Positions 53,698-64,000 of a stretch of DNA of 64,000 bases are shown here, piece by piece; within the stretch, counting starts at the first letter, position 1; each line of letters starts with the position of its first letter. This DNA is from Rhodoferax sp. (GTDB lineage: Bacteria; Pseudomonadota; Gammaproteobacteria; Burkholderiales; Burkholderiaceae_C): positions 62,001 through 126,000 of the forward strand of contig NZ_JAAFIX010000009.1 in assembly GCF_013297935.1 (NCBI RefSeq), read 5' to 3'. The translations under genes and the position numbers were made by a program. Below the pieces are notes generated by a model. That model was not told the origin of the DNA and ran no database searches. It was given only the letters and a program-made list of their open reading frames with translations.

Positions 53698-56600
53698 TTA
53701 AGAACGATCCAGTTCGATGTCGATGCCCAAGGAACGGATTTCCTTGACCAACACATTGAACGACTCCGGCATACCGGCTTCAATTGAGTGCTCACCCTTG
53801 ACAATGTTTTCGTACACCTTGGTACGACCTTGCACGTCATCGGACTTCACAGTGAGCATTTCCTGCAGCACGTAAGAAGCACCGTATGCCTCCAACGCCC
53901 ACACTTCCATTTCACCGAAACGCTGACCACCGAACTGAGCCTTACCGCCCAGAGGCTGCTGGGTAACCAAGCTGTAAGGGCCTGTGGAGCGGGCGTGCAT
54001 CTTGTCATCCACCAAGTGGTGCAGTTTCAAGTAATGCATGTACCCCACCGTGGTGGTGCGTTCGAACGCATCACCACTACGACCGTCATACAACTGGGCT
54101 TGTGTGCGAGTAGCTGTCAGGCCCTTTGCCTTAGCTACATCGTCCGGGTACGCCAGTTGCAGCATGTCACCGATTTCTTTTTCGGTTGCGCCATCAAATA
54201 CCGGCGATGCAAAAGGCACACCGCTGGTCAGCTCTTCGGCCATCTCTTGAATCTCGGTGTCAGACAGGTCGGCAAGCTCTTCTTTGCGGCCAGTGCTGTT
54301 GTAAACCTGTTCCAAGAAACCACGAATTTCGGTGCTTGCTGCTTCACGTTGCAACATATCGCCGATTCGCTGTCCCAAGCCCTTACCGGCCCAGCCCAAG
54401 TGCACTTCCAACACCTGTCCAATGTTCATACGTGAGGGAACGCCCAGGGGGTTCAATACGATGTCCACGGGAGTGCCGTCTGCCAAGTAAGGCATATCTT
54501 CCACAGGCGTGATCTTGGAGACCACACCCTTGTTGCCGTGACGGCCGGCCATCTTGTCACCAGGCTGCAAGCGACGCTTGACGGCGATGTAGACCTTGAC
54601 CATCTTCAAGACGCCTGCGGGCAACTCGTCGCCTTGCGTCAACTTCTTGCGCTTTTCTTCAAAGGCGAGGTCAAAGCTATGGCGAGTTTGCTCCAGGGAA
54701 TTCTTGATGCTCTCAAGTTGGCTTGCAACTTCTTCGTCCGCTGGACGAATGTCAAACCAGTGGAACTTCTCCACAGAGGTCAGGTAAGCCTTGTCGAGCT
54801 TGGTGCCCTTGGCCAGCTTTTGTGGGCCGCCATTGGCCACTTTGCCGGTCAACAGCTTCTCGATACGGTCAAACGCATCTGCTTCCACGATACGCAACTG
54901 GTCGTTCAGGTCCAGGCGGAAACGCTTGAGTTCGTCGTCGATGATCTGCTGCGCACGGCGATCACGCTGAATACCTTCGCGGGTGAACACTTGTACGTCG
55001 ATCACGGTGCCGGAGCTGCCCTGATCCACTCGCAAGGATGTGTCTTTCACATCGCTGGCTTTCTCGCCGAAGATCGCACGCAAGAGCTTTTCTTCAGGGG
55101 TCAGCGTGGTTTCGCCCTTGGGCGTAACCTTTCCAACCAAAGTGTCACCCGGCAGGACTTCAGCACCCACATAGATGATCCCCGACTCATCCAAACGGTT
55201 GAGTTGCTGCTCGCTCAGATTAGGAATATCGCGGGTAATTTCTTCTGCGCCCAACTTGGTGTCACGCGCCATGACCACGAGTTCTTCGATGTGAATCGAG
55301 GTGTAGCGGTCTTCTGCTACTACGCGCTCGCTGATCAAGATCGAGTCTTCGAAGTTGTAGCCGTTCCAAGGCATGAACGCTACCAGCATGTTCTGACCGA
55401 TAGCGATCTCGCCGAGGTCAGTAGAAGCGCCGTCGGCGATCACGTCACCCTTGGAAAGCTTATCGCCTTTGCGAACGATAGGCCGTTGATGGATGTTGGT
55501 GTTCTGGTTGGAACGCTGATATTTGATCAGGTTGTAGATGTCCACACCGACTTCACCGGCTTGCGCCTCAGCATCGTTAACGCGAATCACAACGCGGGTT
55601 GCGTCGACATAATCCACCACACCACCGCGGGTAGCAGTTACGACCGTACCGGAGTCAACTGCGGCTACGCGCTCGATACCGGTACCGACCATTGGCTTTT
55701 CAGGCCGCAGCACAGGAACCGCTTGGCGAGACATGTTCGCACCCATCAACGCACGGTTGGCGTCATCGTGTTCCAAGAATGGAACCAAAGAAGCAGCCAC
55801 CGAAACGATCTGCGCTGGCGACACGTCCATGTACTGAACGCGATCAGCGCTTACCAGAATCGACTCGCCCTTTTCACGAGCAGAGACCAGATCACCGGTC
55901 AAGGTACCTTGCTTGTCCAGTGCAGCGTTGGCCTGGGCAATAACGTATTTACCTTCTTCAATCGCCGACAGATAGTCGATTTCGTTAGTAACTTTACTAT
56001 CAACCACGCGGCGATATGGCGTTTCAATAAAGCCATATTCGTTCAGGCGAGCGTACAGCGCCAACGAGTTGATCAGACCAATGTTCGGGCCTTCTGGTGT
56101 CTCGATAGGGCACACACGACCATAGTGGGTCACGTGAACGTCACGCACTTCAAAGCCAGCACGTTCGCGGGTCAAACCACCCGGGCCAAGGGCCGATACG
56201 CGGCGCTTGTGGGTGATTTCGGCCAACGGATTAGTCTGGTCCATGAACTGCGACAGCTGCGATGCACCAAAGAACTCTTTCAACGCAGCCGAGATAGGCT
56301 TGCTGTTGATCAAATCGTGCGGCATCAAGGGCTCTTGCTCTGCCTGGCCCAAGCGTTCTTTAACGGCTTTTTCAATACGAGCCAAACCGGTACGGTATTG
56401 GTTTTCGGCCAACTCGCCCACGCAACGTACGCGGCGGTTACCCAAGTGGTCAATATCGTCAACGTCACCGCGACCATTGCGCAGATCCACCAGAATCTTG
56501 ACAACAGCCAAGATATCTTCGTTGGTCAGCACCATAGGGCCAGTGGATTCCGAGCGCCCCATCTTGGCGTTGAACTTCATGCGGCCGACGCGCGACAGAT

Positions 56601-57810
56601 CGTAGGTGTCCGGGTTGTAGAACAAACGCTGGAACAAAGCTTGCACCGCGTCTTCTGTTGGTGGCTCGCCGGGGCGCATCATGCGGTAGATCGCAACGCG
56701 GGCAGCAAACTCATCTACGGTTTCATCAGTACGCAGGGTCTGAGAAATGTAAGCACCCTGGTCCAGCTCATTGGTGTAGATGCAGGCAAGGTCTTGAATT
56801 CCAGCAGAACGGAGCTTTTTGAGCAAAGCTTCAGTCAACTCTTCGTTGGCTTTGGAGACGATTTCACCTGTGTCTTCGTCCACCACGTTGCGTGCAACCA
56901 CGCGACCGATCAGGAAATCTTCGGGGACGCTGATGTGGGTGGTGCCGGACTGCTCCAATTCGCGGGTGTGGCGGGCTGTGACGCGCTTGTCCTTGGCCAC
57001 CACCACTTTGCCGGATTTGTCGGTGATGTCGAAACGGGCGACTTCGCCACGCAGACGTTCAGCAACGAACTCCATCTGGGCTCCGCTGTCCATCAACCGG
57101 AAGTTATCGTTGACAAAGAAGTTTGCGAGGATGGATTCGTTGTTCAGGCCGATGGCCTTTAGCAGAATCGTCACGGGCATCTTGCGGCGGCGATCGACGC
57201 GGAAGTACAACAAGTCCTTAGGGTCAAATTCAAAATCCAGCCACGAACCTCGGTAAGGAATGATTCGAGCCGAGAACAGCAACTTACCGGAGCTATGAGT
57301 CTTGCCCTTGTCGTGTTCGAAGAACACACCTGGCGAGCGATGCAGCTGAGACACGATGACGCGCTCGGTGCCGTTGATGATGAAGGAGCCTTTGCCTGTC
57401 ATCAAGGGCACTTCGCCCATGTAGACTTCTTGCTCTTTGACTTCCTTGACCACCTTGTTTTGGCCGGTCGAAGACTCACGGTCATAAATGATCAACTGCA
57501 CCTTAGCGCGCACGGCAGAAGCGTAGGTCAAACCACGGGTCTGGCATTCACGCACATCGAACGCTGGCTTTGCCAAGTTGTACTCAAGGTACTTCATTTC
57601 CACGAAACCGTTATGCGAAACGATCGGGAAAGCTGCCTCGAAGGCGGCCTGCAAACCTTCAGCGGTACGCTTTTTCGGGGTGACATCTGCCTGCAAAAAC
57701 GCGGTGTAGGCGTCTTTTTGCATCTGAAGCAGGTAAGGGATCTCTAGCACGCTATCGCGACTACCGAAGTTTTTGCGAATCCGCTTGCGTTCTGTGTATG
57801 TGTAAGCCAT
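53698..57810 (-). CDS. rpoB: RNA polymerase subunit beta (RpoB)
   Basis: Large RNA polymerase subunit, 1370 aa. Start [16 protein letters not shown]; the rifampicin-binding cluster [20 protein letters not shown] lies around residues 520-545 and has the wild-type-like residues; [20 protein letters not shown] is near the C-terminus. The start at 57810 has GGAG upstream. Preceded by a 270-bp spacer with two hairpins, as in other rplL-rpoB junctions. Confidence 0.99.
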   Translation of the reverse strand: MAYTYTERKRIRKNFGSRDSVLEIPYLLQMQKDAYTAFLQADVTPKKRTAEGLQAAFEAAFPIVSHNGFVEMKYLEYNLAKPAFDVRECQTRGLTYASAVRAKVQLIIYDRESSTGQNKVVKEVKEQEVYMGEVPLMTGKGSFIINGTERVIVSQLHRSPGVFFEHDKGKTHSSGKLLFSARIIPYRGSWLDFEFDPKDLLYFRVDRRRKMPVTILLKAIGLNNESILANFFVNDNFRLMDSGAQMEFVAERLRGEVARFDITDKSGKVVVAKDKRVTARHTRELEQSGTTHISVPEDFLIGRVVARNVVDEDTGEIVSKANEELTEALLKKLRSAGIQDLACIYTNELDQGAYISQTLRTDETVDEFAARVAIYRMMRPGEPPTEDAVQALFQRLFYNPDTYDLSRVGRMKFNAKMGRSESTGPMVLTNEDILAVVKILVDLRNGRGDVDDIDHLGNRRVRCVGELAENQYRTGLARIEKAVKERLGQAEQEPLMPHDLINSKPISAALKEFFGASQLSQFMDQTNPLAEITHKRRVSALGPGGLTRERAGFEVRDVHVTHYGRVCPIETPEGPNIGLINSLALYARLNEYGFIETPYRRVVDSKVTNEIDYLSAIEEGKYVIAQANAALDKQGTLTGDLVSAREKGESILVSADRVQYMDVSPAQIVSVAASLVPFLEHDDANRALMGANMSRQAVPVLRPEKPMVGTGIERVAAVDSGTVVTATRGGVVDYVDATRVVIRVNDAEAQAGEVGVDIYNLIKYQRSNQNTNIHQRPIVRKGDKLSKGDVIADGASTDLGEIAIGQNMLVAFMPWNGYNFEDSILISERVVAEDRYTSIHIEELVVMARDTKLGAEEITRDIPNLSEQQLNRLDESGIIYVGAEVLPGDTLVGKVTPKGETTLTPEEKLLRAIFGEKASDVKDTSLRVDQGSSGTVIDVQVFTREGIQRDRRAQQIIDDELKRFRLDLNDQLRIVEADAFDRIEKLLTGKVANGGPQKLAKGTKLDKAYLTSVEKFHWFDIRPADEEVASQLESIKNSLEQTRHSFDLAFEEKRKKLTQGDELPAGVLKMVKVYIAVKRRLQPGDKMAGRHGNKGVVSKITPVEDMPYLADGTPVDIVLNPLGVPSRMNIGQVLEVHLGWAGKGLGQRIGDMLQREAASTEIRGFLEQVYNSTGRKEELADLSDTEIQEMAEELTSGVPFASPVFDGATEKEIGDMLQLAYPDDVAKAKGLTATRTQAQLYDGRSGDAFERTTTVGYMHYLKLHHLVDDKMHARSTGPYSLVTQQPLGGKAQFGGQRFGEMEVWALEAYGASYVLQEMLTVKSDDVQGRTKVYENIVKGEHSIEAGMPESFNVLVKEIRSLGIDIELDRS

Positions 57811-57970
57811 TAGATCTCCGGGCAAAGGCTGAGGAATCCTGGGGGTCCTAGGCGACTGTCGCGTTGAGCACTCTCAACAGACTTGGTGATTGGCCACTAC
57901 CAATCATTGGCGGACGGTCACGCATTGCACGCAACCCGTACCAAGGCATCTTCTGCAGTCGGATCAGAAG

Positions 57971-58005
57971 ACACAGGAAAGCAGTGGATCACTGCTTTCC
58001 TGTGC
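57971..58005 (-). promoter_or_regulatory. Perfect long hairpin in the rplL-rpoB spacer (possible RNase III processing site)
   Basis: CACAGGAAAGCAGT pairs with ACTGCTTTCCTGTG around a GGATC loop, a 14-bp perfect stem without a T-tract. Its position between rplL and rpoB matches the known mRNA-processing stem at this junction in enterobacteria. Confidence 0.6.
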
Positions 58006-58034
58006 AAACTAATGTCTAGCCTACAAGCGGCAAA

Positions 58035-58063
58035 GGCTGGAGGCCCTTGTGGAACCTCCAGCC
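58035..58063 (-). promoter_or_regulatory. Hairpin after rplL (attenuator)
   Basis: GGCTGGAGG and CCTCCAGCC form a 9-bp stem 16 bases after the rplL stop. No long T-tract follows, so partial termination, reducing rpoBC relative to L7/L12, is the likely role. Confidence 0.6.
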
Positions 58064-58079
58064 CATGCAAATCGGTCGA

Positions 58080-58454
58080 TTACTTGAGTTCGACCTTAGC
58101 GCCAGCTTCTTCCAGCTTCTTCTTAGCTGCATCAGCGTCAGCCTTAGAAACGCCTTCTTTAACTGCCTTAGGAGCGCCGTCCACCAGGTCCTTAGCTTCT
58201 TTCAAGCCCAGACCGGTGATTTCACGCACTGCCTTGATGACGGACACTTTGTTAGCGCCGGCTTCAGTCAACACCACGTTGAATTCTGTCTTCTCTTCAG
58301 CAGCAGCAGCGGCACCGCCACCAGCAGCAGCAGGAGCAGCCATTGCAGCAGCGCTCACACCAAATTTCTCTTCGATGGCTTTCACCAGGTCGTTGAGTTC
58401 CATGACCGTCATGCTGTCCAGCGCGGTCAAAAATGCGTCTTTATCGAATGCCAT
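58080..58454 (-). CDS. rplL: 50S ribosomal protein L7/L12
   Basis: A 124-aa stalk protein. The N-terminal dimerisation helix ([20 protein letters not shown]), an Ala/Gly hinge ([16 protein letters not shown]) and the C-terminal domain ([37 protein letters not shown]) are all visible. Confidence 0.99.
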   Translation of the reverse strand: MAFDKDAFLTALDSMTVMELNDLVKAIEEKFGVSAAAMAAPAAAGGGAAAAAEEKTEFNVVLTEAGANKVSVIKAVREITGLGLKEAKDLVDGAPKAVKEGVSKADADAAKKKLEEAGAKVELK

Positions 58455-58496
58455 TTTGATTTCCTAACAATATTGGTTACTTCAGACAGGCAGCGA

Positions 58497-59030
58497 TTAA
58501 GCTGCGGCTGTCTCTGCTTCTGCGGGGGCAGCTTCTGCTGCGCCAGCGCCACGCTGCTCCGCCAATGCCGCCAGCACACGTGCTGTACGGGAAATGGGGG
58601 ATTGCATCAAGCCCAGCAATTGCGCCAACAACACTTCCTTCGAAGGGATGCTTGCCAACTGCTTAACGCCGTTCACGTCCAGAGCCTTACCGCCATACGC
58701 ACCAGCACGAATCACCAACTTGTCGTTGGTTTTTGCGAACTCGGCAACAACCTTAGCGGCTGCCACTGCGTCTTCGGAAAAGCCGTAGATCAGAGGACCG
58801 GTCATCTGGTCGGACACGATGTCAAACGGGGTACCAGCTACTGCGCGGCGAGCCAAGGTGTTTTTCAACACACTCAGGCTCACACCAGCGCTGCGTGCTG
58901 TGTTACGCAGTTTGGTCATGTCAGCGACCGTGATGCCGCGGTATTCCGCGATCACGAGCGTTTGAGCTTTAGCGGCGAGGCCGGTCACATCACTGATGAC
59001 CGCTTCTTTCTCACTGCGATTCAGACTCAA
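58497..59030 (-). CDS. rplJ: 50S ribosomal protein L10
   Basis: A 177-aa protein at the base of the L7/L12 stalk; starts [20 protein letters not shown] with [20 protein letters not shown], and ends in an Ala/Glu-rich tail. In related bacteria the L10-L7/L12 complex represses translation of its own leader; a 227-bp leader precedes it. Confidence 0.98.
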   Translation of the reverse strand: MSLNRSEKEAVISDVTGLAAKAQTLVIAEYRGITVADMTKLRNTARSAGVSLSVLKNTLARRAVAGTPFDIVSDQMTGPLIYGFSEDAVAAAKVVAEFAKTNDKLVIRAGAYGGKALDVNGVKQLASIPSKEVLLAQLLGLMQSPISRTARVLAALAEQRGAGAAEAAPAEAETAAA

Positions 59031-59257
59031 GGTCTACTCCTTTAAATGCACTTCACAACTTTCGTTGCTCATGCTCCACATTGCAGCGACCAACTGTTAA
59101 CGGAACTCTCATTCCATCTGCAGCGGGATCGCCATCTGCGTTGGTTAAATATTAAGTGCCTGCGGCACACCAACGGTCTTGGATGGCCCGACTCCACCAG
59201 AGTGGCTTCGCCGGCCCACCACATCAAGCCGACGCAAAGGCCGACTCAAATTCACGA
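59031..59257 (-). promoter_or_regulatory. rplJ leader (probable L10 autoregulatory leader)
   Basis: A 227-bp spacer between rplA and rplJ, where the L10 leader RNA and the rplJL promoter lie in other Proteobacteria. AAAGGAG gives the rplJ ribosome binding site. Several G/C-rich stem-forming stretches are visible (GGGCCGGCGAAGCC, TTGGTGTGCCGCAGGCAC), but the structure was not modelled. Confidence 0.5.
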
Positions 59258-59953
59258 TTACGCCGCGATGGACTGGATATCGACGCGAACGCCCACACCC
59301 ATCGTAGACGACACTGCCACTTTGCGCAGGTACAAACCCTTGCTGGAAGCTGGCTTTGCTTTGTTCAAGGCCTCCACCAAAGCGGCCAAGTTGCCTTGCA
59401 GCTTGTCAGAGTCGAACGAACGACGACCGATGGTGCTGTGCACGATACCAGCCTTGTCGACGCGGAACTGCACTTGACCAGCTTTCGCGTTCTTTACCGC
59501 GGTTGCAACGTCAGGGGTTACGGTACCGACCTTGGGGTTAGGCATCAAACCGCGTGGTCCGAGGATCTGACCCAAAGTACCCACAATACGCATTGCGTCA
59601 GGGGCGGCAATCACGATATCGAATGGCATGTCGCCGGCTTTCACCATGGCAGCCAAGTCATCCATACCGACCACGTCTGCGCCTGCAGCCTTAGCTTCTT
59701 CAGCCTTGGCACCTTGCGCGAACACAGCAACACGCTTTGTCTTACCGGTTCCATTTGGCAGAACTACCGCACCGCGCACAACTTGGTCCGACTTTTTAGC
59801 GTCGATACCGAGCTGCACAGCAACGTCGATAGACTCGTCGAACTTAGCGTTAGCGAACTCTTTGACCAAGGTCAGTGCATCGTTCAATCCGTACAGCTTG
59901 AGGCTGTCCACTTTGCCCACTTGGGTCTTTTGTTTTTTAGTCAGCTTGGACAT
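59258..59953 (-). CDS. rplA: 50S ribosomal protein L1
   Basis: A 231-aa protein with [40 protein letters not shown], and [20 protein letters not shown], the L1 signature. The ATG directly follows the rplK stop codon. Confidence 0.99.
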   Translation of the reverse strand: MSKLTKKQKTQVGKVDSLKLYGLNDALTLVKEFANAKFDESIDVAVQLGIDAKKSDQVVRGAVVLPNGTGKTKRVAVFAQGAKAEEAKAAGADVVGMDDLAAMVKAGDMPFDIVIAAPDAMRIVGTLGQILGPRGLMPNPKVGTVTPDVATAVKNAKAGQVQFRVDKAGIVHSTIGRRSFDSDKLQGNLAALVEALNKAKPASSKGLYLRKVAVSSTMGVGVRVDIQSIAA

Positions 59954-60385
59954 TTACACGCCCTCCACATTCACGCCCATGGAACGGGCAGAGCCAGCGA
60001 TAGTGCGAACAGCAGCGTCCAGATCGGCAGCTGTCATGTCCTTCATCTTGGTCTTAGCGATTTCTTCCAGCTGAGCACGAGTGATCTTGCCCACCTTATC
60101 GACGTGAGGACGCGAAGAACCTTTGTCCAGCTTAATCGCCTTCTTGATCAAGACGGTTGCAGGAGGTGTTTTGATAACAAAAGTGAAACTCTTGTCAGCA
60201 AAAGCGGTGATCACCACGGGCAATGGCAGACCTGGCTCAACACCTTGGGTCTGGGCGTTGAACGCCTTGCAGAATTCCATGATGTTCAAACCACGTTGTC
60301 CCAAAGCGGGACCAATAGGTGGGGATGGATTGGCCTTACCGGCCGGTACTTGCAGCTTGATAAAGCCGACAATTTTCTTTGCCAT
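59954..60385 (-). CDS. rplK: 50S ribosomal protein L11
   Basis: A 143-aa protein; [40 protein letters not shown] and [13 protein letters not shown] are the conserved blocks. GTPase-centre protein and part of the stringent response sensor site. 135 bases separate it from nusG. Confidence 0.99.
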   Translation of the reverse strand: MAKKIVGFIKLQVPAGKANPSPPIGPALGQRGLNIMEFCKAFNAQTQGVEPGLPLPVVITAFADKSFTFVIKTPPATVLIKKAIKLDKGSSRPHVDKVGKITRAQLEEIAKTKMKDMTAADLDAAVRTIAGSARSMGVNVEGV

Positions 60386-60520
60386 GATTTCTCCTAACGG
60401 GTCAAACGCTTACAACCAATCAATTGGTCTCAGCTCCCCGGGGCTAACGACTCACAATACAACCAAGGCGCTGAGTCGGAACACACCTTGGGTTTGGCGC
60501 CAAGCGCCATGAACTTTAAT

Positions 60521-61111
60521 TTAGGTCTTCTCGATTTGAGAAAACTCCAACTCCACCGGAGTAGAGCGCCCGAAAATAGTTACGGAGACCCGAACTTTGC
60601 TTTTCTCGTAATTGACATCTTCCACCGAGCCATTGAAGTCGGTAAAGGGGCCTTCTTTCACCCGCACAAACTCACCCACCACGAATTCGATTTTGTGACG
60701 CGGCTTGTCGGTTCCTTCTTGCATCTGATTGACGATTTTCATCACTTCAGACTCAGAAATAGGTGCAGGGCGATTCTTCGCACCACCCACGAAACCAGTG
60801 ACTTTATTGGTGTGCTTCACCAAGTGCCAAGTATCGTCATCCATGACCATTTCCACCAGCACATAACCCGGGAAGAATTTGCGCTCTGTGGTTTTCTTTT
60901 GGCCGTTTTTGACCTCGACAACTTCTTCCATCGGCACCAAAATGCGACCGAACTTGGTCTGCATGCCAGCACGCTGGATGCGCTCCAAGATGTTGCGCTC
61001 GACCGCCTTTTCCATACCGGAATAGGCATGAACGACATACCAGCGCAAATCCGGATTGGTAGTAGACGCAGCCGCTTGCGCAGCGGGAACCAGCACATCG
61101 TCAGTCATCAT
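60521..61111 (-). CDS. nusG: Transcription termination/antitermination factor NusG
   Basis: A 196-aa protein with the NGN domain ([40 protein letters not shown]) and C-terminal KOW domain ([20 protein letters not shown]). The start is ATG 61111 or 61108; GGAAG lies just upstream of both. It overlaps the secE stop codon. Confidence 0.97.
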   Translation of the reverse strand: MMTDDVLVPAAQAAASTTNPDLRWYVVHAYSGMEKAVERNILERIQRAGMQTKFGRILVPMEEVVEVKNGQKKTTERKFFPGYVLVEMVMDDDTWHLVKHTNKVTGFVGGAKNRPAPISESEVMKIVNQMQEGTDKPRHKIEFVVGEFVRVKEGPFTDFNGSVEDVNYEKSKVRVSVTIFGRSTPVELEFSQIEKT

Positions 61112-61491
61112 TTCTTCCATCCCAGGATCAAGTCGTAAAAGAGCCATTCCAGCGTCTTGTCAGTCAACCACAAGAACACCGCCATGATCAGCACAAAACC
61201 AAAAACGTACGCGGTGATTTGAATCGCCTCTTTACGCTCAGGCCAAACCACTTTTTTAACTTCACGCCAAGCATCGCGACCAAAGGCGATCAATTGACGA
61301 CCCGACTCAGAGGTGAAGAATGCAGCGCAAGCGAGCACCAAGCCAAGGAGCAATGCCCCCCATTGCACGAGCTGCCCTTGCTTATTCAACAAGTAGAAAG
61401 CAGACAATCCTGCCAACAACAGCACCACCGCCGCCGCAAGCTTGAGCTTGTCTGCGCCGGTGTTGACGGTTTCAATTTGAGTCGATGCCAT
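61108..61491 (-). CDS. secE: Preprotein translocase subunit SecE
   Basis: A 127-aa inner-membrane subunit with three helices ([54 protein letters not shown]) and the conserved cytoplasmic motif [16 protein letters not shown]. Located upstream of nusG as usual. Confidence 0.98.
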   Translation of the reverse strand: MASTQIETVNTGADKLKLAAAVVLLLAGLSAFYLLNKQGQLVQWGALLLGLVLACAAFFTSESGRQLIAFGRDAWREVKKVVWPERKEAIQITAYVFGFVLIMAVFLWLTDKTLEWLFYDLILGWKK

Positions 61492-61544
61492 GTTATTTTT
61501 TCGCGTTTGCTTGCATTCGGTTTCAGCGACCTTAAGACGCTGAA

Positions 61545-61565
61545 GCCCGCTACACCGTAGCGGGC
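61545..61565 (-). other. Hairpin between tRNA-Trp and secE
   Basis: GCCCGCTA pairs with TAGCGGGC around a 5-base loop. There is no T-tract. It may be a processing or partial termination signal between the tRNA-tuf unit and secE. Confidence 0.5.
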
Positions 61566-61594
61566 TCTTGGTTATCCACCGAACTATATTTCGG

Positions 61595-61670
61595 TGGCAG
61601 GGGCAGTAGGAATCGAACCTACAACCTTCGGTTTTGGAGACCGACGCTCTGCCAATTGAGCTATACCCCT
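61595..61670 (-). tRNA. tRNA-Trp (anticodon CCA)
   Basis: 76-nt cloverleaf with encoded CCA; acceptor AGGGGTA / TGCCCCT, anticodon loop CTCCAAA. Lies between tuf and secE, the standard position. Confidence 0.97.
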
Positions 61671-61682
61671 ACAGTCATTCCT

Positions 61683-62873
61683 TTACGCGATGATTTTGGC
61701 AACCACGCCAGCGCCCACGGTACGACCGCCTTCGCGAATAGCGAAACGCAGGCCTTCTTCCATGGCGATGGGGTTGATCAACTTCACAGTGATGGACACG
61801 TTGTCACCAGGCATCACCATTTCTTTGCCTTCTGGCAACTCGATCGCACCGGTCACGTCCGTTGTACGGAAGTAGAACTGGGGACGGTAGTTGTTGAAGA
61901 AAGGAGTGTGACGTCCGCCTTCGTCTTTGGACAAAACGTAGATTTCGCCGGTGAAGTGGGTGTGTGGCTTGATGGAGCCGGGCTTGCACAGCACTTGGCC
62001 GCGCTGCACGTCTTCACGCTTGGTGCCGCGCAACAGGATACCGACGTTGTCGCCTGCTTGACCTTGGTCGAGCAATTTGCGGAACATTTCGACGCCTGTG
62101 CAGGTGGTCTTTTGGGTGTCAGCGATACCGACGATTTCGATTTCTTCGCCGACCTTGACGATACCGCGCTCAACGCGACCCGTAACCACGGTGCCGCGAC
62201 CGGAGATCGAGAACACGTCTTCCACAGGCATCAGGAATGCGCCGTCCACTGCGCGCTCTGGCAGGGGGATGTAGCTGTCCAGTGCGTCAGCCAACTTCAT
62301 GATGGCGCCTTCACCCAGGTCACCCTTGTCGCCTTCCATGGCGAGCTTGGCGGAACCGTGGATGATGGGGGTGTCGTCGCCTGGGAAGTCGTACTTGGAC
62401 AGGAGTTCGCGAACTTCCATTTCCACCAGTTCCAACAACTCAGCGTCGTCAACCATGTCGCACTTGTTCAGGAACACGATGATGTAAGGAACGCCCACTT
62501 GGCGAGCCAACAAGATGTGCTCACGGGTCTGGGGCATGGGGCCGTCAGCCGCGGAGCAAACCAGAATAGCGCCGTCCATCTGGGCTGCGCCTGTGATCAT
62601 GTTCTTCACATAGTCAGCGTGCCCGGGGCAGTCCACGTGTGCGTAGTGGCGGTTGGCGGTTTCGTATTCAACGTGTGCGGTGTTGATGGTAATACCGCGT
62701 GCTTTTTCTTCAGGCGCTGCGTCGATCTGGTCGTAGGCCTTGGCGGATCCGCCGAACTTGGCTGCCAGCACGGTGGTGATCGCTGCTGTCAGTGTGGTCT
62801 TGCCGTGGTCAACGTGACCTATGGTGCCCACGTTGACGTGTGGCTTGGTACGTGTGAATTTTTCTTTACCCAT
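61683..62873 (-). CDS. tuf: Elongation factor Tu
   Basis: A 396-aa GTPase that brings aminoacyl-tRNA to the ribosome. P-loop GHVDHGKT at residues 19-26, [25 protein letters not shown] and the C-terminal [24 protein letters not shown] [19 protein letters not shown] are present. It is inside the tRNA-tuf-tRNA-secE unit; bacteria of this group usually have a second copy near the str operon, outside this window. Confidence 0.99.
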   Translation of the reverse strand: MGKEKFTRTKPHVNVGTIGHVDHGKTTLTAAITTVLAAKFGGSAKAYDQIDAAPEEKARGITINTAHVEYETANRHYAHVDCPGHADYVKNMITGAAQMDGAILVCSAADGPMPQTREHILLARQVGVPYIIVFLNKCDMVDDAELLELVEMEVRELLSKYDFPGDDTPIIHGSAKLAMEGDKGDLGEGAIMKLADALDSYIPLPERAVDGAFLMPVEDVFSISGRGTVVTGRVERGIVKVGEEIEIVGIADTQKTTCTGVEMFRKLLDQGQAGDNVGILLRGTKREDVQRGQVLCKPGSIKPHTHFTGEIYVLSKDEGGRHTPFFNNYRPQFYFRTTDVTGAIELPEGKEMVMPGDNVSITVKLINPIAMEEGLRFAIREGGRTVGAGVVAKIIA

Positions 62874-62958
62874 GCTTAGCTCCGAAAAGTAATAGGTTCA
62901 AACAAATAACTATCGCCGTACTACCGCCATCACAAGCATGCCAGCGGCAACGCCAAAT

Positions 62959-63033
<75 letters not shown>

Positions 63034-63090
63034 AAAGACTTGCTTGCGCAAATCTCAAAATCTTCAATACAACACAGCAACTTGTGACTT

Positions 63091-63164
63091 TGGAGCGGGG
63101 TAGGAGAATCGAACTCCTCGCTTTAGCTTGGAAGGCTAAGGTATTACCACTATACGAACCCCGC
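63091..63164 (-). tRNA. tRNA-Gly (anticodon TCC)
   Basis: 74-nt cloverleaf with encoded CCA; acceptor GCGGGGT / ACCCCGC, anticodon loop CTTCCAA. Confidence 0.97.
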
Positions 63165-63198
63165 ACAGGCCCGCCAATCTATCAGTCTTTCAAGTCAC

Positions 63199-63284
63199 TG
63201 GTGGAGAGGGCTGGATTCGAACCAGCGTACTCGTAAGAGGGCAGATTTACAGTCTGCTGCCATTAACCACTCGGCCACCTCTCC
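63199..63284 (-). tRNA. tRNA-Tyr (anticodon GTA)
   Basis: 86-nt class II tRNA with long variable arm and encoded CCA; acceptor GGAGAGG / CCTCTCC, anticodon loop containing CTGTAAA. First gene of the Tyr-Gly-Thr-tuf-Trp unit. Confidence 0.97.
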
Positions 63285-63298
63285 TAGGTGAGCCTCGG

Positions 63299-63328
63299 AT
63301 TATGCCAGCTTTATGAGGCCCGTGTCAT
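63299..63328 (-). promoter_or_regulatory. Promoter of the tRNA-tuf unit
   Basis: Minus strand: ATGACA, 18 bases, CATAAT, placed 14 bases before tRNA-Tyr. Both hexamers match the sigma-70 consensus at five of six positions. Confidence 0.6.
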
Positions 63329-63385
63329 CTGTCGCACAAGTTTTTTGTAGTAACGGGCATTTCGGCCACAGCTTGGCTTCAGATT

Positions 63386-64000
63386 TCAAGCCTGTGCGCT
63401 GCCCTGCAGCCAACTACTTGCCTGACTGAAATGACCACACCCGACAAATGGCACTGGCGGACGGGATGCAGACAGAGGGGATGGATGATTCGCACGCAAG
63501 ACCAGATGTTTTTCAGGGTCTATCAAGGCCTGCTTGCTCTGCGCATGTGCGCCCCACAACATAAAAACCGCAGCTCGTGCCTGGCTGTTGACCTCGCGGA
63601 TCACCATATCGGTCAACACCTCCCACCCCCACTTGGCGTGGCTGGCGGGCAGCGCCTCTTCGACCGTCAAGCAGGTATTCAGGAGCAACACGCCCTGTTG
63701 CGCCCAAGATTGCAAACTCCCCTCCGTCGGGGGAAACAGGGGCCCGGCGGCATCGCCCTCCCGCCTCAGTTCTTTGAAAATGTTTCGGAGTGACGGCGGT
63801 ATGGCTACCCCCTGTGCGACAGAGAAAGCCAGCCCCTCCGCTTGGCCACGGCCGTGATAGGGATCCTGGCCCAGGATCACGACCTTGACGCTACCCAGCG
63901 CCGTGAGGGACAGCGCGCGCAAGGGCTCTGGCGGGAAAATGACAGCACCAGCGTCCAGCCGGCTCTGCAAGCGAGCGCACAAGGCCTTGCCTTCTGCGCT
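63386..64000 (-). CDS. ung: Uracil-DNA glycosylase (partial, N-terminus outside the window)
   Basis: The frame is open to the right edge; 204 codons are visible. The catalytic water-activating Asp motif [18 protein letters not shown] and the C-terminal [10 protein letters not shown] loop identify family 1 uracil-DNA glycosylase, which removes uracil from DNA in base-excision repair. The N-terminal 20-60 residues lie beyond 64000. Confidence 0.96.
   Translation of the reverse strand, partial: SAEGKALCARLQSRLDAGAVIFPPEPLRALSLTALGSVKVVILGQDPYHGRGQAEGLAFSVAQGVAIPPSLRNIFKELRREGDAAGPLFPPTEGSLQSWAQQGVLLLNTCLTVEEALPASHAKWGWEVLTDMVIREVNSQARAAVFMLWGAHAQSKQALIDPEKHLVLRANHPSPLSASRPPVPFVGCGHFSQASSWLQGSAQA

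Noticed and set aside
54538-57162. A long open frame of 874 codons on the plus strand opposite rpoB
   Set aside because: It is antisense to the highly conserved rpoB. Its amino-acid composition is what biased codon use produces on the opposite strand, and no family features are seen.

Overview
The window looks like a chromosomal segment of a betaproteobacterium of the order Burkholderiales, most likely family Comamonadaceae (Rhodoferax/Curvibacter/Polaromonas type). This is inferred from gene content and order and from the protein flavour; no database search was run. There are no prophages, transposases or CRISPR arrays.

Layout. (1) 1-14951, flagellar region: the end of a FlhG-like ATPase, fliA (sigma-28), then flgN, flgM and flgA on the minus strand, and the divergent rod/hook operon flgBCDEFGHIJKL on the plus strand, ending with a HDOD-domain signalling gene. 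A near-consensus sigma-28 promoter precedes flgM. (2) 15013-23273, a MocR-type regulator divergent from a tight plus-strand gene train: two exporters (EamA, LysE), a DHCW-motif cupin, a PLP aminotransferase, a glutathione transferase, two tandem PhzF-like proteins and a Thr/Ser dehydratase. This looks like an amino-acid-related pathway of unknown substrate. (3) 23591-35539, mixed single genes and pairs: SOUL protein, histidine phosphatase, amtB with a sigma-54-like promoter, CapA-like protein, creatininase-like protein, an orphan sensor kinase, DsbD, a CoA-binding protein and hemE. (4) 35540-43578, a hemE-priA intergenic region with DnaA-box-like sequences, then priA, an AEC transporter, a Rep/UvrD helicase, phospholipase A and a hypothetical protein. 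(5) 43742-49363, tRNA-Phe and the minus-strand group lemA-like, rsmB, DUF4390, ntrY-like, ntrX-like. (6) 49394-63328, the classical information-processing block transcribed leftwards: tRNA-Tyr, tRNA-Gly, tRNA-Thr, tuf, tRNA-Trp, secE, nusG, rplK, rplA, rplJ, rplL, rpoB, rpoC and a strong terminator. (7) A partial ung at the right edge.

The most unusual signal is a dispersed repeat, about 59 bp long, found ten times between 14.9 and 42.1 kb and seen nowhere else in the window. All copies align without gaps. Some lie directly after stop codons, and five lie inside genes, where they are read as protein. Sense copies encode a hydrophobic segment (signal peptide of phospholipase A, membrane helix of DsbD); antisense copies encode a different, shared peptide (MocR regulator, both PhzF paralogues). 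Second in interest are the MocR-linked gene train and the origin-like hemE-priA spacer.
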